Positions 1 through 8,497 of a DNA stretch of 64,000 bases are shown here, piece after piece. Position 1 is the stretch's first letter. The number at the start of each line of letters is the position of its first letter. Origin of the DNA: Planctomycetales bacterium. GTDB taxonomy: Bacteria; Planctomycetota; Planctomycetia; Planctomycetales; Planctomycetaceae. The notes below the pieces were generated by a model that saw nothing but the letters and a program-made list of their open reading frames with translations, did not search any database and had not been told where the DNA came from. Location of the stretch: the NCBI GenBank assembly GCA_028285345.1, contig JANQPT010000009.1:1-64000 (forward strand), written 5' to 3'. A program made the position numbers and the translations under genes.

Positions 1-364
1 TCGGTGAAACAGCTTTGAGGGACAAAACTTGACCCGGCAAAAGCGACACCGAGAGCGACCCGCCCGCATGGGCAGTGAGAGTTATCTTAACGTGGGGGAG
101 AAACGTGTCAATGCCCACGGCAAAAAAACGGGGGACGGCAAACGTTTCTTGCTCGCGCAATCGGTCTCAGCCTTCAGGTCGCTTGAGTCGAACGGCAAAT
201 TTGCCAAAGCTGCTCCCGTTGCCGGTTGTTCTGTGTTACAAAATAAGTGATTTTTCATTTCTGACGAAATTCAACTTTCAAATCCGCTGGAAACGGTCTG
301 CTCCAACTGGGTGGCGGCTGTTTTCCGTCGCGAGCTATTCGGTTCTCCACAGAACGCTGCGTCG
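1..364. other. Leader region upstream of the ABC transporter genes
   Basis: No gene is supported here. Short open frames exist on the plus strand, but they overlap in different frames, are rich in Arg and Ser, and have no recognisable domain. The stretch from about 235 to 300 is more AT-rich than its surroundings and may carry the promoter of the downstream operon. No convincing -35/-10 pair or terminator was seen. An upstream gene may end outside the window. Confidence 0.4.
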
Positions 365-1135
365 ATGATCGAAGTTCACGAATTGGTCAAAGAGTTCCCC
401 CGAGCCGGGGGCGGGCTGCTCACGGCGGTGAATCGGATATCCTTTTCTGTCGCGGCGGGCGAGGTATACGGATTGCTGGGGCCCAACGGCGCCGGGAAGA
501 CGACGACGATCCGCATGCTGTTGGGGCTGCTGAAGCCGACGCGCGGCTGGGCGGCCATCGGTGGATTCCGCTCACGTGAAGCGCCGGACGAGGTCAAACG
601 CCGCGTGGGACTGGTTGCGGCAAATGCCGGCGTCTACCAGTGGCTGACGGTCCGCGAGATGTTGCTGTTTTTTGCCGATGTCTACGGCATGCCGGTTCTG
701 CAGGCGAAGGAGGAACTCGCGCGGCTGAGCACGCTGCTTGGATTCAGCGCGTTTTTGGACCAACACTGCTCGACCTTGAGCACCGGGCAGAAACAGCGTG
801 TCAACCTGGCACGTGCGCTGATTCATCGTCCGCCAGTCCTGCTGCTGGACGAGCCGACCTTAGGATTAGACGTGTTCGGCAGCCAAGTCGTAGTTGAGTT
901 CTTGGAGCATCTCCGCGACGAAGGCAAAGCGGTGATTCTGTGCACCCACCGCCTCCACGAAGCGGAGCGCGTCTGCGACCGGTTCGGCTTGATGCACGAG
1001 GGCAATATCGTCAGCGAAGGGAGCCTTGCCGAACTCAGGTCGCGTTCGGGGTGCGAATCGCTCGTGGAGATGTTCTTGAAACTCTCGCACAGCGGGCCGG
1101 CGCTGGCGCCGTCGGCCTCCGGAGGCAGGTCATGA
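365..1135 (+). CDS. ABC transporter ATP-binding protein (NatA type)
   Basis: This is the nucleotide-binding subunit of an ABC-2 type exporter; it hydrolyses ATP in the cytoplasm to drive the permease encoded next. A Walker A motif GPNGAGKTTT lies at about residues 39-48, a signature loop LSTGQ near 140, Walker B LLLDEPT near 160 and the switch His in ILCTHRL. The ATG at 365 is chosen because MIEVHELVKEF is the normal N-terminus of the family; an in-frame GTG at 311 would add 18 residues without similarity to it. No clear Shine-Dalgarno sequence precedes 365. The stop overlaps the permease start as ATGA, so the two genes are probably translationally coupled. The exported substrate cannot be told; the closest described relatives include NatA of the sodium exporter NatAB. 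Confidence 0.9.
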   Translation: MIEVHELVKEFPRAGGGLLTAVNRISFSVAAGEVYGLLGPNGAGKTTTIRMLLGLLKPTRGWAAIGGFRSREAPDEVKRRVGLVAANAGVYQWLTVREMLLFFADVYGMPVLQAKEELARLSTLLGFSAFLDQHCSTLSTGQKQRVNLARALIHRPPVLLLDEPTLGLDVFGSQVVVEFLEHLRDEGKAVILCTHRLHEAERVCDRFGLMHEGNIVSEGSLAELRSRSGCESLVEMFLKLSHSGPALAPSASGGRS

Positions 1136-3333
1136 ATTCCGCTGAGGGGAATGCGGGCAATCGCTCTCCTGATCCGGACGGCATCAAGCAGCGCTGGCAG
1201 CGTTTGGGCCGGTTGACGCTGAAGGAATTGCGCGAGATTCTCCGCGACCGCCGCACGATCATCACGCTGATCCTGATGCCGATACTGGTCTATCCCATGC
1301 TGAGCATCGTATTCGGGCGGTTTCTGGTCACGCAGGTCGGCGATACGCTGCAGCCGAAGTATGTCATCGGCTTCACCAGCGAGGGTGACGCGAAGTTTTT
1401 GGAGCAGTTGATAATTCGATTTAATGACCCGGATCGCGAGTTTCTGGAAACGGAGATCGAAAATCAAACGGTTGTTCCGAAACTCACCTACGTGCAAGTC
1501 GACGATCTGAAGGCTGAAGTTCGCAATTTTCAAATCGATTTGGGAGTGGAATTAACACTCCCGGACGATCCCGCGCTGCAAGCGGACCGGGATCTGGCCG
1601 TCGATTGTGAACTGATCTTTGACAGGTCGTCGGTCAATGGGCGGATGGCCGCCGAGTTTGTTCAGCAATTGATTGAAGATGCCAACCGCGAGTTTCTGAT
1701 TCAGCGTTTGAAGTTCTTGGGCATCGAGCAGCGCGCGGTGCCTGTGCAAACGACGATGGTGGAGGTGGAATCGGAAGAGGTCTTCGGGCCGGTATCGCTG
1801 TTCAGTGTGATTCCGTTGATTTTGATTCTGATGACGATCACCGGAGCCGTGTACCCGGCGATTGACCTGACCGCTGGCGAGCGGGAACGCGGGACGCTGG
1901 AAGTGTTGATCGCCGCCCCCATCCCACGGATGGGGCTGTTACTCGCCAAGTATTTCGCCGTCCTGACGGTCGCAATGCTCACGGCGAGTGTGAATTTATT
2001 GATGATGACGATCACGATCTCGGTGGATGACGTCGCTCAAGAATTCCTGGGCTCGATGATCACTCCGCAGATTATGCTGCAGGTCTTCTGCCTGTTGGTA
2101 TTGTTCGCCATGTTTTTTTCCGCGGTGCTGCTGACGCTGACGAGCTTTGCCCGTAGTTTTAAGGAAGCGCAGGCTTACTTGATTCCCTTGATGCTCCTCT
2201 CGTTGGCTCCGGGCGTGTTGTCGTTGATGCCGGGGCTGAAATTGAGTGGTCCGCTGGCAATCGTTCCCCTGTTGAACATTGTTCTGCTGGGGCGTGATTT
2301 GATGGAGTCGCAAGTCGAATTGGGACCGATGGTGGCTGTCGTGGTCTCGACGTTCATCTATGCCTTAGCGGCGATCACTGTGGCAGGCAAAATCTTCGGG
2401 GCAGAAGGTGTTCTCTACAGCAGCGAGGGAAGCTGGTCTGATTTCATGCGGCGTCCCGAGCAGGCGCAGGCGCGCCCGAGTTTGACGAACGCGCTGTTTT
2501 GTCTCGCCTGCCTGTTTCCCGCCTACTTCTTGGTGAGCAACTTGACGGCTCAGGCAGAAGAGTTGCCGACTACGGCGCGGATGGTGCTTTCAGCAGGAGC
2601 CACCGCGCTGCTATTTGGAGCGCTTCCCTTAATCGCCGCCTATTGGGGACGGGTGCGGATTGTTTCCGGGTTCTCACTGGGCAGACCGCCGGCAGTGAAT
2701 ATCATCGGAGCGGCGCTGATCGGCCTCGGCTTGTGGGTGTTCGCGTACGAAGCGATTTTGCTCACCTCCGACATCGACATGGGAGACCGGTTTCAGGAGA
2801 TCGCATCGAAAGTCATCGAGCAATTGCGGTCGGTCCATCCGGCGGTGATGCTGCTGGCTTATGCGGTGTTTCCGGCGACGTTTGAGGAGTTTAGTTTTCG
2901 CGGATACTTGTATAACGCCATTCGTCCGCGGACGTCCGCTTGGCAGACGATTCTGGCGACGGCGGTCATTTTCGGTTTGTTCCACTTTGTGATACAGGGA
3001 GTGCTTGCCCCGGCGCGGCTGGCAAACAGCACTGTACTGGGAATCGTTCTGGGCTGGATTCGGTACCGCAGCGGCAGTATTTGGCCGGGAGTTGTGATGC
3101 ACACCTGCCACAACGGGTTCTTATTACTGTTGGAGCACTACAAGGCGGAATTGGCGGCCCGGTTTTCGTTCTTCGCGATCCTGGAGTCGCCTCAGGACGA
3201 ATTGACTTCTCTGCCGTTCTCGTGGCTGGCAGCCGCGTCGGCGACGGTTGCGATCGGTATTGTGCTGATTGTGCTAACGCCGCGAAAGCAAGAGGAAATC
3301 GAACTGGGCAACGGCGACGGGAACGGTTTATGA
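1132..3333 (+). CDS. ABC-2 permease fused to CPBP intramembrane protease
   Basis: This 733-residue protein joins two membrane modules. The first about 430 residues are a NatB-like ABC-2 permease: a cytoplasmic start, a TM helix (LILMPILVYPMLSIVFG), a long extracytoplasmic loop and then several TM helices, including the family motif DLTAGERERGTLEVL. The C-terminal part is a CPBP (Abi/Rce1-like) protease domain with EEFSFRG at about residues 585-591, the second motif GLFHF near 614 and a third His/Asn motif, MHTCHNGF. All catalytic glutamates and histidines expected of CPBP proteases are visible. The ATG overlaps the ATPase stop, and GGAGG lies 6 bases upstream. The 3' end overlaps the convergent aroB by 6 bp. 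Such permease/CPBP fusions are known in planctomycetes, but their substrate is not. Confidence 0.88.
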   Translation: MNSAEGNAGNRSPDPDGIKQRWQRLGRLTLKELREILRDRRTIITLILMPILVYPMLSIVFGRFLVTQVGDTLQPKYVIGFTSEGDAKFLEQLIIRFNDPDREFLETEIENQTVVPKLTYVQVDDLKAEVRNFQIDLGVELTLPDDPALQADRDLAVDCELIFDRSSVNGRMAAEFVQQLIEDANREFLIQRLKFLGIEQRAVPVQTTMVEVESEEVFGPVSLFSVIPLILILMTITGAVYPAIDLTAGERERGTLEVLIAAPIPRMGLLLAKYFAVLTVAMLTASVNLLMMTITISVDDVAQEFLGSMITPQIMLQVFCLLVLFAMFFSAVLLTLTSFARSFKEAQAYLIPLMLLSLAPGVLSLMPGLKLSGPLAIVPLLNIVLLGRDLMESQVELGPMVAVVVSTFIYALAAITVAGKIFGAEGVLYSSEGSWSDFMRRPEQAQARPSLTNALFCLACLFPAYFLVSNLTAQAEELPTTARMVLSAGATALLFGALPLIAAYWGRVRIVSGFSLGRPPAVNIIGAALIGLGLWVFAYEAILLTSDIDMGDRFQEIASKVIEQLRSVHPAVMLLAYAVFPATFEEFSFRGYLYNAIRPRTSAWQTILATAVIFGLFHFVIQGVLAPARLANSTVLGIVLGWIRYRSGSIWPGVVMHTCHNGFLLLLEHYKAELAARFSFFAILESPQDELTSLPFSWLAAASATVAIGIVLIVLTPRKQEEIELGNGDGNGL

Positions 3334-4443
3334 ATTGAGTACGGCCCGAACGTCTGCTTCGGCGACGTCGGTGAATACCTGGACGTGCCCCAGCCGCGTC
3401 GGAAGGACAAATCGCAGATTTCCCGCGACCGTTTTCTTGTCGAGCTTCATACGCTGCAGGACGTCGTCGGGATTCAGTGGCGCCGGCAGTTGCGTCGGGA
3501 GACCGACGGCTGTCGTGAGCGCCGTTTGTCGCGAGAAGAGCGTTTGATCGATCAGTCCGCGGCGCTGGGCCAGTTTGGCGGCGTCGGCCATTCCAATGGC
3601 GACCGCTTCGCCGTGAGTCAGTTCTCCGTACCCGCACAACGCTTCGTAAGCATGGGCGAACGTGTGGCCGTAATTGAGGACGGCGCGAAGGCCGGTTCGT
3701 TCGTGTTCATCTTGTTCGACAACCTGCGCTTTCAGTTCGCAACTGCGGGCGATGATATGCTGGAGGATTGCCGGTTCGCGGTCGTTAAGACCTTGGATGT
3801 TTTGCTCCAAGAAATCAAAGAATTCTTCGTCGAGAATGACTCCGTATTTAATGACCTCCGCCAGCCCGCTACGGTAGTCGCGGGCGGGTAAGGACTCCAG
3901 AACGGTTGTGTCGATTACCACGCCGATCGGCTGGTGGAAGGCACCGATCAAGTTTTTGCCGTGCGCGTGATTCACGCCGACCTTGCCCCCCACCGAACTG
4001 TCGACTTGGGCGAGCAGCGTGGTGGGGATTTGCACAAACGGCACGCCGCGCGTATACGTTGCGGCGACTAATCCGGCGAGATCGCCGACCACGCCTCCGC
4101 CGACGGCGACCACCAAGGTCTGCCGTCCCGCTTCGATCGCCACCAACTCATCGTAAAGCCGCCAGACGACATCCAGCGATTTGGAGTTTTCTCCAGCGGG
4201 AACATCCGCCAACGTCGCGTCCCATCCCGCGTCACGCAGGCTGGCGGCGACCGTTTCGGCATACGGAGTGCGCACGTTGGCATCGGTGATCACCACCGCT
4301 TGACGTGCTGAAAGGCCGCGCTCCTCCGCCCAGAGAGAAATCGACTCGCCGCACGAGGCCAGCCGGCCGGTGCTGATTTCGATTTCGTAACTGCGCGGTC
4401 CGAGTTGTACGCTGACGGTTCGATGCTCTGCGGGATCGCTCAC
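3328..4443 (-). CDS. aroB: 3-dehydroquinate synthase
   Basis: AroB converts DAHP to 3-dehydroquinate, the second step of the shikimate pathway, using NAD+ and a divalent metal in the cytoplasm. The 371-residue length fits the family. Visible motifs are the NAD-binding GGGVVGDLAGLVAA, then PTTLLAQVDSSVGGKVGVNH, the metal-ligand region with ELKAQVVEQDEHE, and NYGHTFAHA and HGEAVAIGM, which contribute metal-binding His residues. The frame begins with GTG (MSDPAEHR); no strong Shine-Dalgarno is visible. Other aro genes are not adjacent. The gene converges on the permease/CPBP gene with a 6-bp overlap. Confidence 0.95.
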   Translation of the reverse strand: MSDPAEHRTVSVQLGPRSYEIEISTGRLASCGESISLWAEERGLSARQAVVITDANVRTPYAETVAASLRDAGWDATLADVPAGENSKSLDVVWRLYDELVAIEAGRQTLVVAVGGGVVGDLAGLVAATYTRGVPFVQIPTTLLAQVDSSVGGKVGVNHAHGKNLIGAFHQPIGVVIDTTVLESLPARDYRSGLAEVIKYGVILDEEFFDFLEQNIQGLNDREPAILQHIIARSCELKAQVVEQDEHERTGLRAVLNYGHTFAHAYEALCGYGELTHGEAVAIGMADAAKLAQRRGLIDQTLFSRQTALTTAVGLPTQLPAPLNPDDVLQRMKLDKKTVAGNLRFVLPTRLGHVQVFTDVAEADVRAVLNS

Positions 4444-4468
4444 TTTGAAAATGCTCTTGGAGGTTCAC

Positions 4469-5101
4469 TTATTTTACGGGTTTGTTGTCCATCAAGCGAC
4501 GCAGGACCGGGTAAAACTGTACGAACACGTTATCATCCGCAGCGTGCTCAAGATGGCAATCATAGCACTTCTTGGTGGGGAAAGCGGTCGCTGTGCGTCG
4601 CAGCTTGGTCTCTCCTTTTTCGGGTGAAAAATCGAAATATGCCCAGCCGTCGTGGAATTGGTCGCCATCTTTGACGGCGACTTCAACGGCGACCAACTCT
4701 CCTTCGTATGAGCCGTGTAATTTCAAGTCACCGAGCGGCGGTTTGCGCTGACGGCGATAGACGGCCATGGCCAGCATGGTTTTTTCTGGAAAGGATCCCG
4801 TAAGCTCGTAGTGCTGATAGGCGGCCGGTGTGATGTAAACGTTGGTGAACTGTTGTTCGTCGGGATGGGGCGCGTGCTCGCTGTAGCTCAAGCCGAGAGC
4901 GGCACCGACAAAGATCCAGCGGCGAAAAGTTTCGGGGAATTCCAGCGCTCCCTGTTCATCGTATTTGGGAACATCGGGCGCGGATCGGGCGGCGACTTCC
5001 TTTTCATTTTCGGCGTAACTCAACTGATACAAGCAGAGTCCGCCGGCACAGAGTAATCCGAACAGGACGGCCTTTTTGAAATTGAAGTTTCGCATCAGCA
5101 T
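4469..5101 (-). CDS. Cytochrome P460 family protein
   Basis: This is a secreted haem protein of about 210 residues. It starts with a signal sequence (basic MLMRNFNFKK, then a hydrophobic stretch ending at YA). The centre has the P460-type fold signature around RRWIFVGAALGLSY, and a CYDCH haem-binding motif lies at about residues 179-183, followed by FVQFYPVLR, which is the usual C-terminal arrangement of the cytochrome P460 domain family. Family members include hydroxylamine-oxidising cytochromes, but most planctomycete members have no known substrate, so no reaction is assigned. The ATG at 5101 has GGAG 5 bases upstream. The gene lies 25 bp upstream of aroB on the same strand and could be co-transcribed with it. 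Confidence 0.85.
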   Translation of the reverse strand: MLMRNFNFKKAVLFGLLCAGGLCLYQLSYAENEKEVAARSAPDVPKYDEQGALEFPETFRRWIFVGAALGLSYSEHAPHPDEQQFTNVYITPAAYQHYELTGSFPEKTMLAMAVYRRQRKPPLGDLKLHGSYEGELVAVEVAVKDGDQFHDGWAYFDFSPEKGETKLRRTATAFPTKKCYDCHLEHAADDNVFVQFYPVLRRLMDNKPVK

Positions 5102-5126
5102 CACGACTCCGATCGCAATAAGTTCG

Positions 5127-6269
5127 TCAAAGCTTTACCGGTTGACCGTCCGCAGCCGAGCGGTAGGCGGCCAGAATGACTTCGACCGCATGCGCCCCAA
5201 GCGAAGCGGGGACGTCGCTCGGCTGACCGGCTTCGAGACAATTCAGAAAATGGACCGCGTCATTGGCCACTGCCGGCTGCACGGGCCGCCAACCCGGTTT
5301 GGGGCGCACGCCGCCTGCTTTTTGTGTGCTGGACCAGAACCCCATCGGATCTTCAGGATGCGGTTTCGCTGGTTGCCGCCAGGGGTCGTCGTCGTTGAAG
5401 ACTTCCAATCGCGGCGCGTAGGCGTCGAGGTCGGCGGCGCCGGCGGTTCCCGTCAGGTGGATTTTGTGCGATCCATGCGAGGGATGGCTGGACCAACCCG
5501 CGCGTCCGCAGGTGACGGTGGCGGTGATGCCGCCTTCCAGCTGAAGCAGCAGGCAGGAAAAGTCCTCGACATCGTTGCGCTGGTGCTCGGCGAAGAAATA
5601 ATTGCTGGTGGTCGCGTAGACACTGGTCGCTCGTTGTCCGGTCAGCCATGTAAAGAACACCAGCGGGTATAAGCCGACGCAGTACAGCTCCCGTTTGGAA
5701 TCGACAAACGTGAACCGATCCGCCTGCGGCTTTTCATGTCGCGGCTGGGAGAGATCGGCAGTGCCGGCGATTCCTTTGGCGAACAACAGGTCATAGTGGA
5801 CCGCCGTCAATTCGCCGAGCTTGCCTGACGCGACGATTTGGCGAGCCTGCAGTGCCGTCGGCGTATGCACCAGACTGAACATTTGGCTGAGGACGCCCGT
5901 CTCTTCGACAGCGGCGACGACTTCGCGGGCGTCGTCCACGCGGGTGCAGAGCGGTTTATCGATGTAGACGTGTTTGCCGGCACGGGCGCAGCGGGCGGCC
6001 ACGCGGGCGCGGCGCTCCGGTTCGCAGCAGACGCTCACCAGATCGACGTCGTCACGGCTCAGCGCCGCGTCCAAGTCGGGCAGCAGCGGAATTTGGAGGT
6101 CGTCGGCCAACATCTGGTTCAATTCGGCGCGGCGCTGGGGGATGTCGGATTCATCCGTCAGGCCGATCAGCCGACAGCGCGGATCGGCGGCCAGCGCGCG
6201 GGCATAGTTTTCCTGATGCGTCAGGTTTCCGCTGATCAACAACAGTCCAAATGGAGGATTCACCGGCAT
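5127..6269 (-). CDS. Gfo/Idh/MocA family oxidoreductase
   Basis: This is a probable NAD(P)-dependent sugar or inositol dehydrogenase of 380 residues. The N-terminal Rossmann part has an unusual start (GLLLISGNLTHQENYARAL) without a clean GxGxxG. The family's substrate/cofactor loop is present as GKHVYIDKPLC, that is DKP in place of the common EKP. The C-terminal half has the mixed beta-sheet domain with GRAGWSSHPSHGSHKIHLTG. The ATG at 6269 is chosen because it lies only 2 bp after the stop of the amidohydrolase gene. The open frame runs further upstream only inside that gene. The tight spacing implies translational coupling with the amidohydrolase, and the pair probably acts in one sugar or aromatic catabolic step. 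The substrate is unknown. Confidence 0.85.
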   Translation of the reverse strand: MPVNPPFGLLLISGNLTHQENYARALAADPRCRLIGLTDESDIPQRRAELNQMLADDLQIPLLPDLDAALSRDDVDLVSVCCEPERRARVAARCARAGKHVYIDKPLCTRVDDAREVVAAVEETGVLSQMFSLVHTPTALQARQIVASGKLGELTAVHYDLLFAKGIAGTADLSQPRHEKPQADRFTFVDSKRELYCVGLYPLVFFTWLTGQRATSVYATTSNYFFAEHQRNDVEDFSCLLLQLEGGITATVTCGRAGWSSHPSHGSHKIHLTGTAGAADLDAYAPRLEVFNDDDPWRQPAKPHPEDPMGFWSSTQKAGGVRPKPGWRPVQPAVANDAVHFLNCLEAGQPSDVPASLGAHAVEVILAAYRSAADGQPVKL

Positions 6270-6271
6270 GG

Positions 6272-7216
6272 TTAGCACAACGATAACAGTTTGCAGGCGT
6301 TCAAGTCGTAGATCTTTTGCTCGACGTCCTTTGGCAGCTCCAGCTTTTCGAACAGCTCGAACTGCGGCACATATTGGCCGGGGGCCAAGTAATCGGTGCC
6401 GAACACGATCCGGTCTTGGCGGCGAATGAGAAACCGGCGGCCGAATTCGAGATCGCGTGCAATGGCATTGTTCCCTGAACCTGCAGAGAGGTCGCCGTAG
6501 ATATTGTGGTATTTGTCCATCAAGCGGTCGATGGCTCCGCCGGGTTGCACTTTGCCCTTGGGGTAGCCTCTCAAATCCTTTTGCGTCAGTCCTCCTGAGA
6601 TCGACGCCCACCAGCCCGGTCCGTGGCCGATAAAATCGAGCTTAGGGAACGTGAGCAAAGCGTTTTCCAGCCGCTTGAGACCCGGGACGTCTTTTCCGCG
6701 CACATTATCAATGTGAAACAACAACGGCAGTCCGACTTCCTCGCACGCCTCGTAGACGCGCATCATCAGCGGATCGTCGAAATCGAGGCCGACTTTGTGT
6801 TCGCCGAATCCACGCGCGCCTTGTTCTTTCCAATCGCGGATGATTTTCACCAGATCCGGGAGTTTCACGATCGTGCGCGGGTCGATCGAGCAGAACGCGA
6901 TTAACCGGTCCGGATGAGCTTTAGCCGCGGCGAGCGCGGTGTCGGTCAGCTGCAGAAACGTCGTCGATTCGGGCGAGGTCAGGGGAAGCACGACCGATTT
7001 CTCGATGCCGTGTTCGTCCATCCACTCGACGAGTGCCTCGGGAGTTAATGTTTTTGTCGGGTCGACATAGCGGCCGATATGTGTATGCATGTCGATGATG
7101 CGTTTCTTCGGCTGCTGTTTCGGTTCCTCAGCGGCAAATGTTGGGGTGATTGCCGGCAGCGACAGTGCTGCTGCACCTGTTGTGAGTGTTCTGACGAATT
7201 GGCGGCGGCTCAACAT
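6272..7216 (-). CDS. Tat-exported amidohydrolase (TIM-barrel)
   Basis: This is an amidohydrolase_2 superfamily metal-dependent hydrolase or decarboxylase of about 314 residues. The N-terminus MLSRRQFVRTLTTGAAAL is a twin-arginine signal, so the protein is probably exported folded. The metal-binding motif HTH appears in IIDMHTHIG, a further His in FIGHGPGWW and the catalytic Asp in IVFGTDY, which is the normal order for the family. The start at 7216 (MLSRRQF) places the signal at the N-terminus; the longer frame to 7264 adds 16 residues with no signal character. It is the first gene of a two-gene unit with the oxidoreductase downstream. The substrate is not deducible. Confidence 0.85.
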   Translation of the reverse strand: MLSRRQFVRTLTTGAAALSLPAITPTFAAEEPKQQPKKRIIDMHTHIGRYVDPTKTLTPEALVEWMDEHGIEKSVVLPLTSPESTTFLQLTDTALAAAKAHPDRLIAFCSIDPRTIVKLPDLVKIIRDWKEQGARGFGEHKVGLDFDDPLMMRVYEACEEVGLPLLFHIDNVRGKDVPGLKRLENALLTFPKLDFIGHGPGWWASISGGLTQKDLRGYPKGKVQPGGAIDRLMDKYHNIYGDLSAGSGNNAIARDLEFGRRFLIRRQDRIVFGTDYLAPGQYVPQFELFEKLELPKDVEQKIYDLNACKLLSLC

Positions 7217-7362
7217 GGCTGGCTCCTGATTTACGAGAGCGCAAACGCGACTTGGACGAATCACCGCTTATTGTAGCGTATCGCAGGGCAACTCTGGAAC
7301 GCAGTCGGCTGTTTAAACTGCGCTGCGGGTCTGTCAAGCTGAGAGTGCAGGAGTTCGCCGAA

Positions 7363-8427
7363 TCATTGAGCGTTGGTGAACGCTGCGCGGGCGAGCGCTA
7401 GCGCGCCGTGGATGACGACCTCCTCACCCAGGGCCGCGGGAACAATTTCCGCCACGTCTGCGAATGGGCCAAAAACGCTCCGCCGAAAGGCTTCCCGCAC
7501 CGGCTCCAGGAATAGTGACTCGCTCATGAGCGAGACGCCGCCGCCGACGACGACCCGGGCGGGGTTGATCAGCGTGACGGCTTGTGCAATCGCCCAGCCC
7601 AGTGTCTCGGCGGCGTCGTTGATCAAGCCACGACAAAAATGATCGCCGTCCGACCCGGCCTGCGCGATGAGTTTGGTAGTGATCAGTTCGGGGTCGTTCT
7701 CTGCTAGTTCCAATAGTCGAGTCGCCGGCGCGCCGTCGGGATGATCGCTGAAGACCTCGGCGGATTGGCTGGTGAATTGCGCCGCGGCGAACTTCTCCGA
7801 AGCGCGAAACCCGTCGATGGCCTGCCGTGCGCGCTCGGTGATTCCGAAACCGGAGGCAACGTCTTCAACCGTTGTTCCGGGAAACGGCAAATGTTGCGGC
7901 AGATTTCCGGGGCGGAGGTGGCCGATCTCAGCGGCGCCGCGACCGCTGCCGCGAAAGATGCGTCCGTCAATAATCAATCCGCCGCCGATGCCCGAACCGA
8001 CCGTCAGGTAGAGCACGGGGTTGAAACCTCGCCCAGCGCCGTAGTGTGCCTCCGCCAGTGCGGCGGTATCAGCGTCGTTTTGTAGCACGACGGAAAATCC
8101 GAGTTCCTGATTCGCCCACTCGGTCAGTGGGAAGTCATCCCAGCCGTCGACCTGATGGCTGGTCATCGTGCGCCCGCGGTCCGCGTCCACCGGTCCGCCA
8201 AATCCGATCCCGATTCCGGCAATATCTTCGCGCGACCGGCCCCGGCTCGTGAGGAGTTCCGAAATGCCGTCGCTGATTTGCCGTCGGATCGGTTCGGCAC
8301 CGCGGGGCGCATCGATATCGGCCCGCCAAAGGTGTTCGATCGATTCAGAATGGAGATGTCCGAGACCGATCTGGAGCTTGGTGCCGCCGATTTCAATGCC
8401 GATCGCGTAGGACGGACAAAAAGCCAT
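7363..8427 (-). CDS. ROK family sugar kinase-like protein
   Basis: This 354-residue ASKHA-fold protein begins with the ATP-binding EIGGTKLQIGLG motif, has the catalytic Asp region VVLQNDADTAALAE and the glycine-rich VGSGIGGGLIIDG. These identify a ROK protein, probably a cytoplasmic hexokinase such as a glucokinase. There is no N-terminal helix-turn-helix, so a repressor role is unlikely. The zinc-binding CxCGxxGC motif that normally follows the GHL segment is missing: the sequence reads GHLRPGNLPQHLPFPG and then VEDVASG. The gene stands alone between the amidohydrolase and the DUF1570 gene. Confidence 0.87.
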   Translation of the reverse strand: MAFCPSYAIGIEIGGTKLQIGLGHLHSESIEHLWRADIDAPRGAEPIRRQISDGISELLTSRGRSREDIAGIGIGFGGPVDADRGRTMTSHQVDGWDDFPLTEWANQELGFSVVLQNDADTAALAEAHYGAGRGFNPVLYLTVGSGIGGGLIIDGRIFRGSGRGAAEIGHLRPGNLPQHLPFPGTTVEDVASGFGITERARQAIDGFRASEKFAAAQFTSQSAEVFSDHPDGAPATRLLELAENDPELITTKLIAQAGSDGDHFCRGLINDAAETLGWAIAQAVTLINPARVVVGGGVSLMSESLFLEPVREAFRRSVFGPFADVAEIVPAALGEEVVIHGALALARAAFTNAQ

Positions 8428-8497
8428 GGTTGGTGGGCACAGGCCGGTGGAGGCGGGGGCTGATGGGGAAACGGGACAGGTTGCCGCAGAAACCTAA

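Noticed and set aside
3328-3333. 6-bp convergent overlap of permease/CPBP and aroB genes
   Set aside because: Small convergent overlaps are common and carry no special signal.
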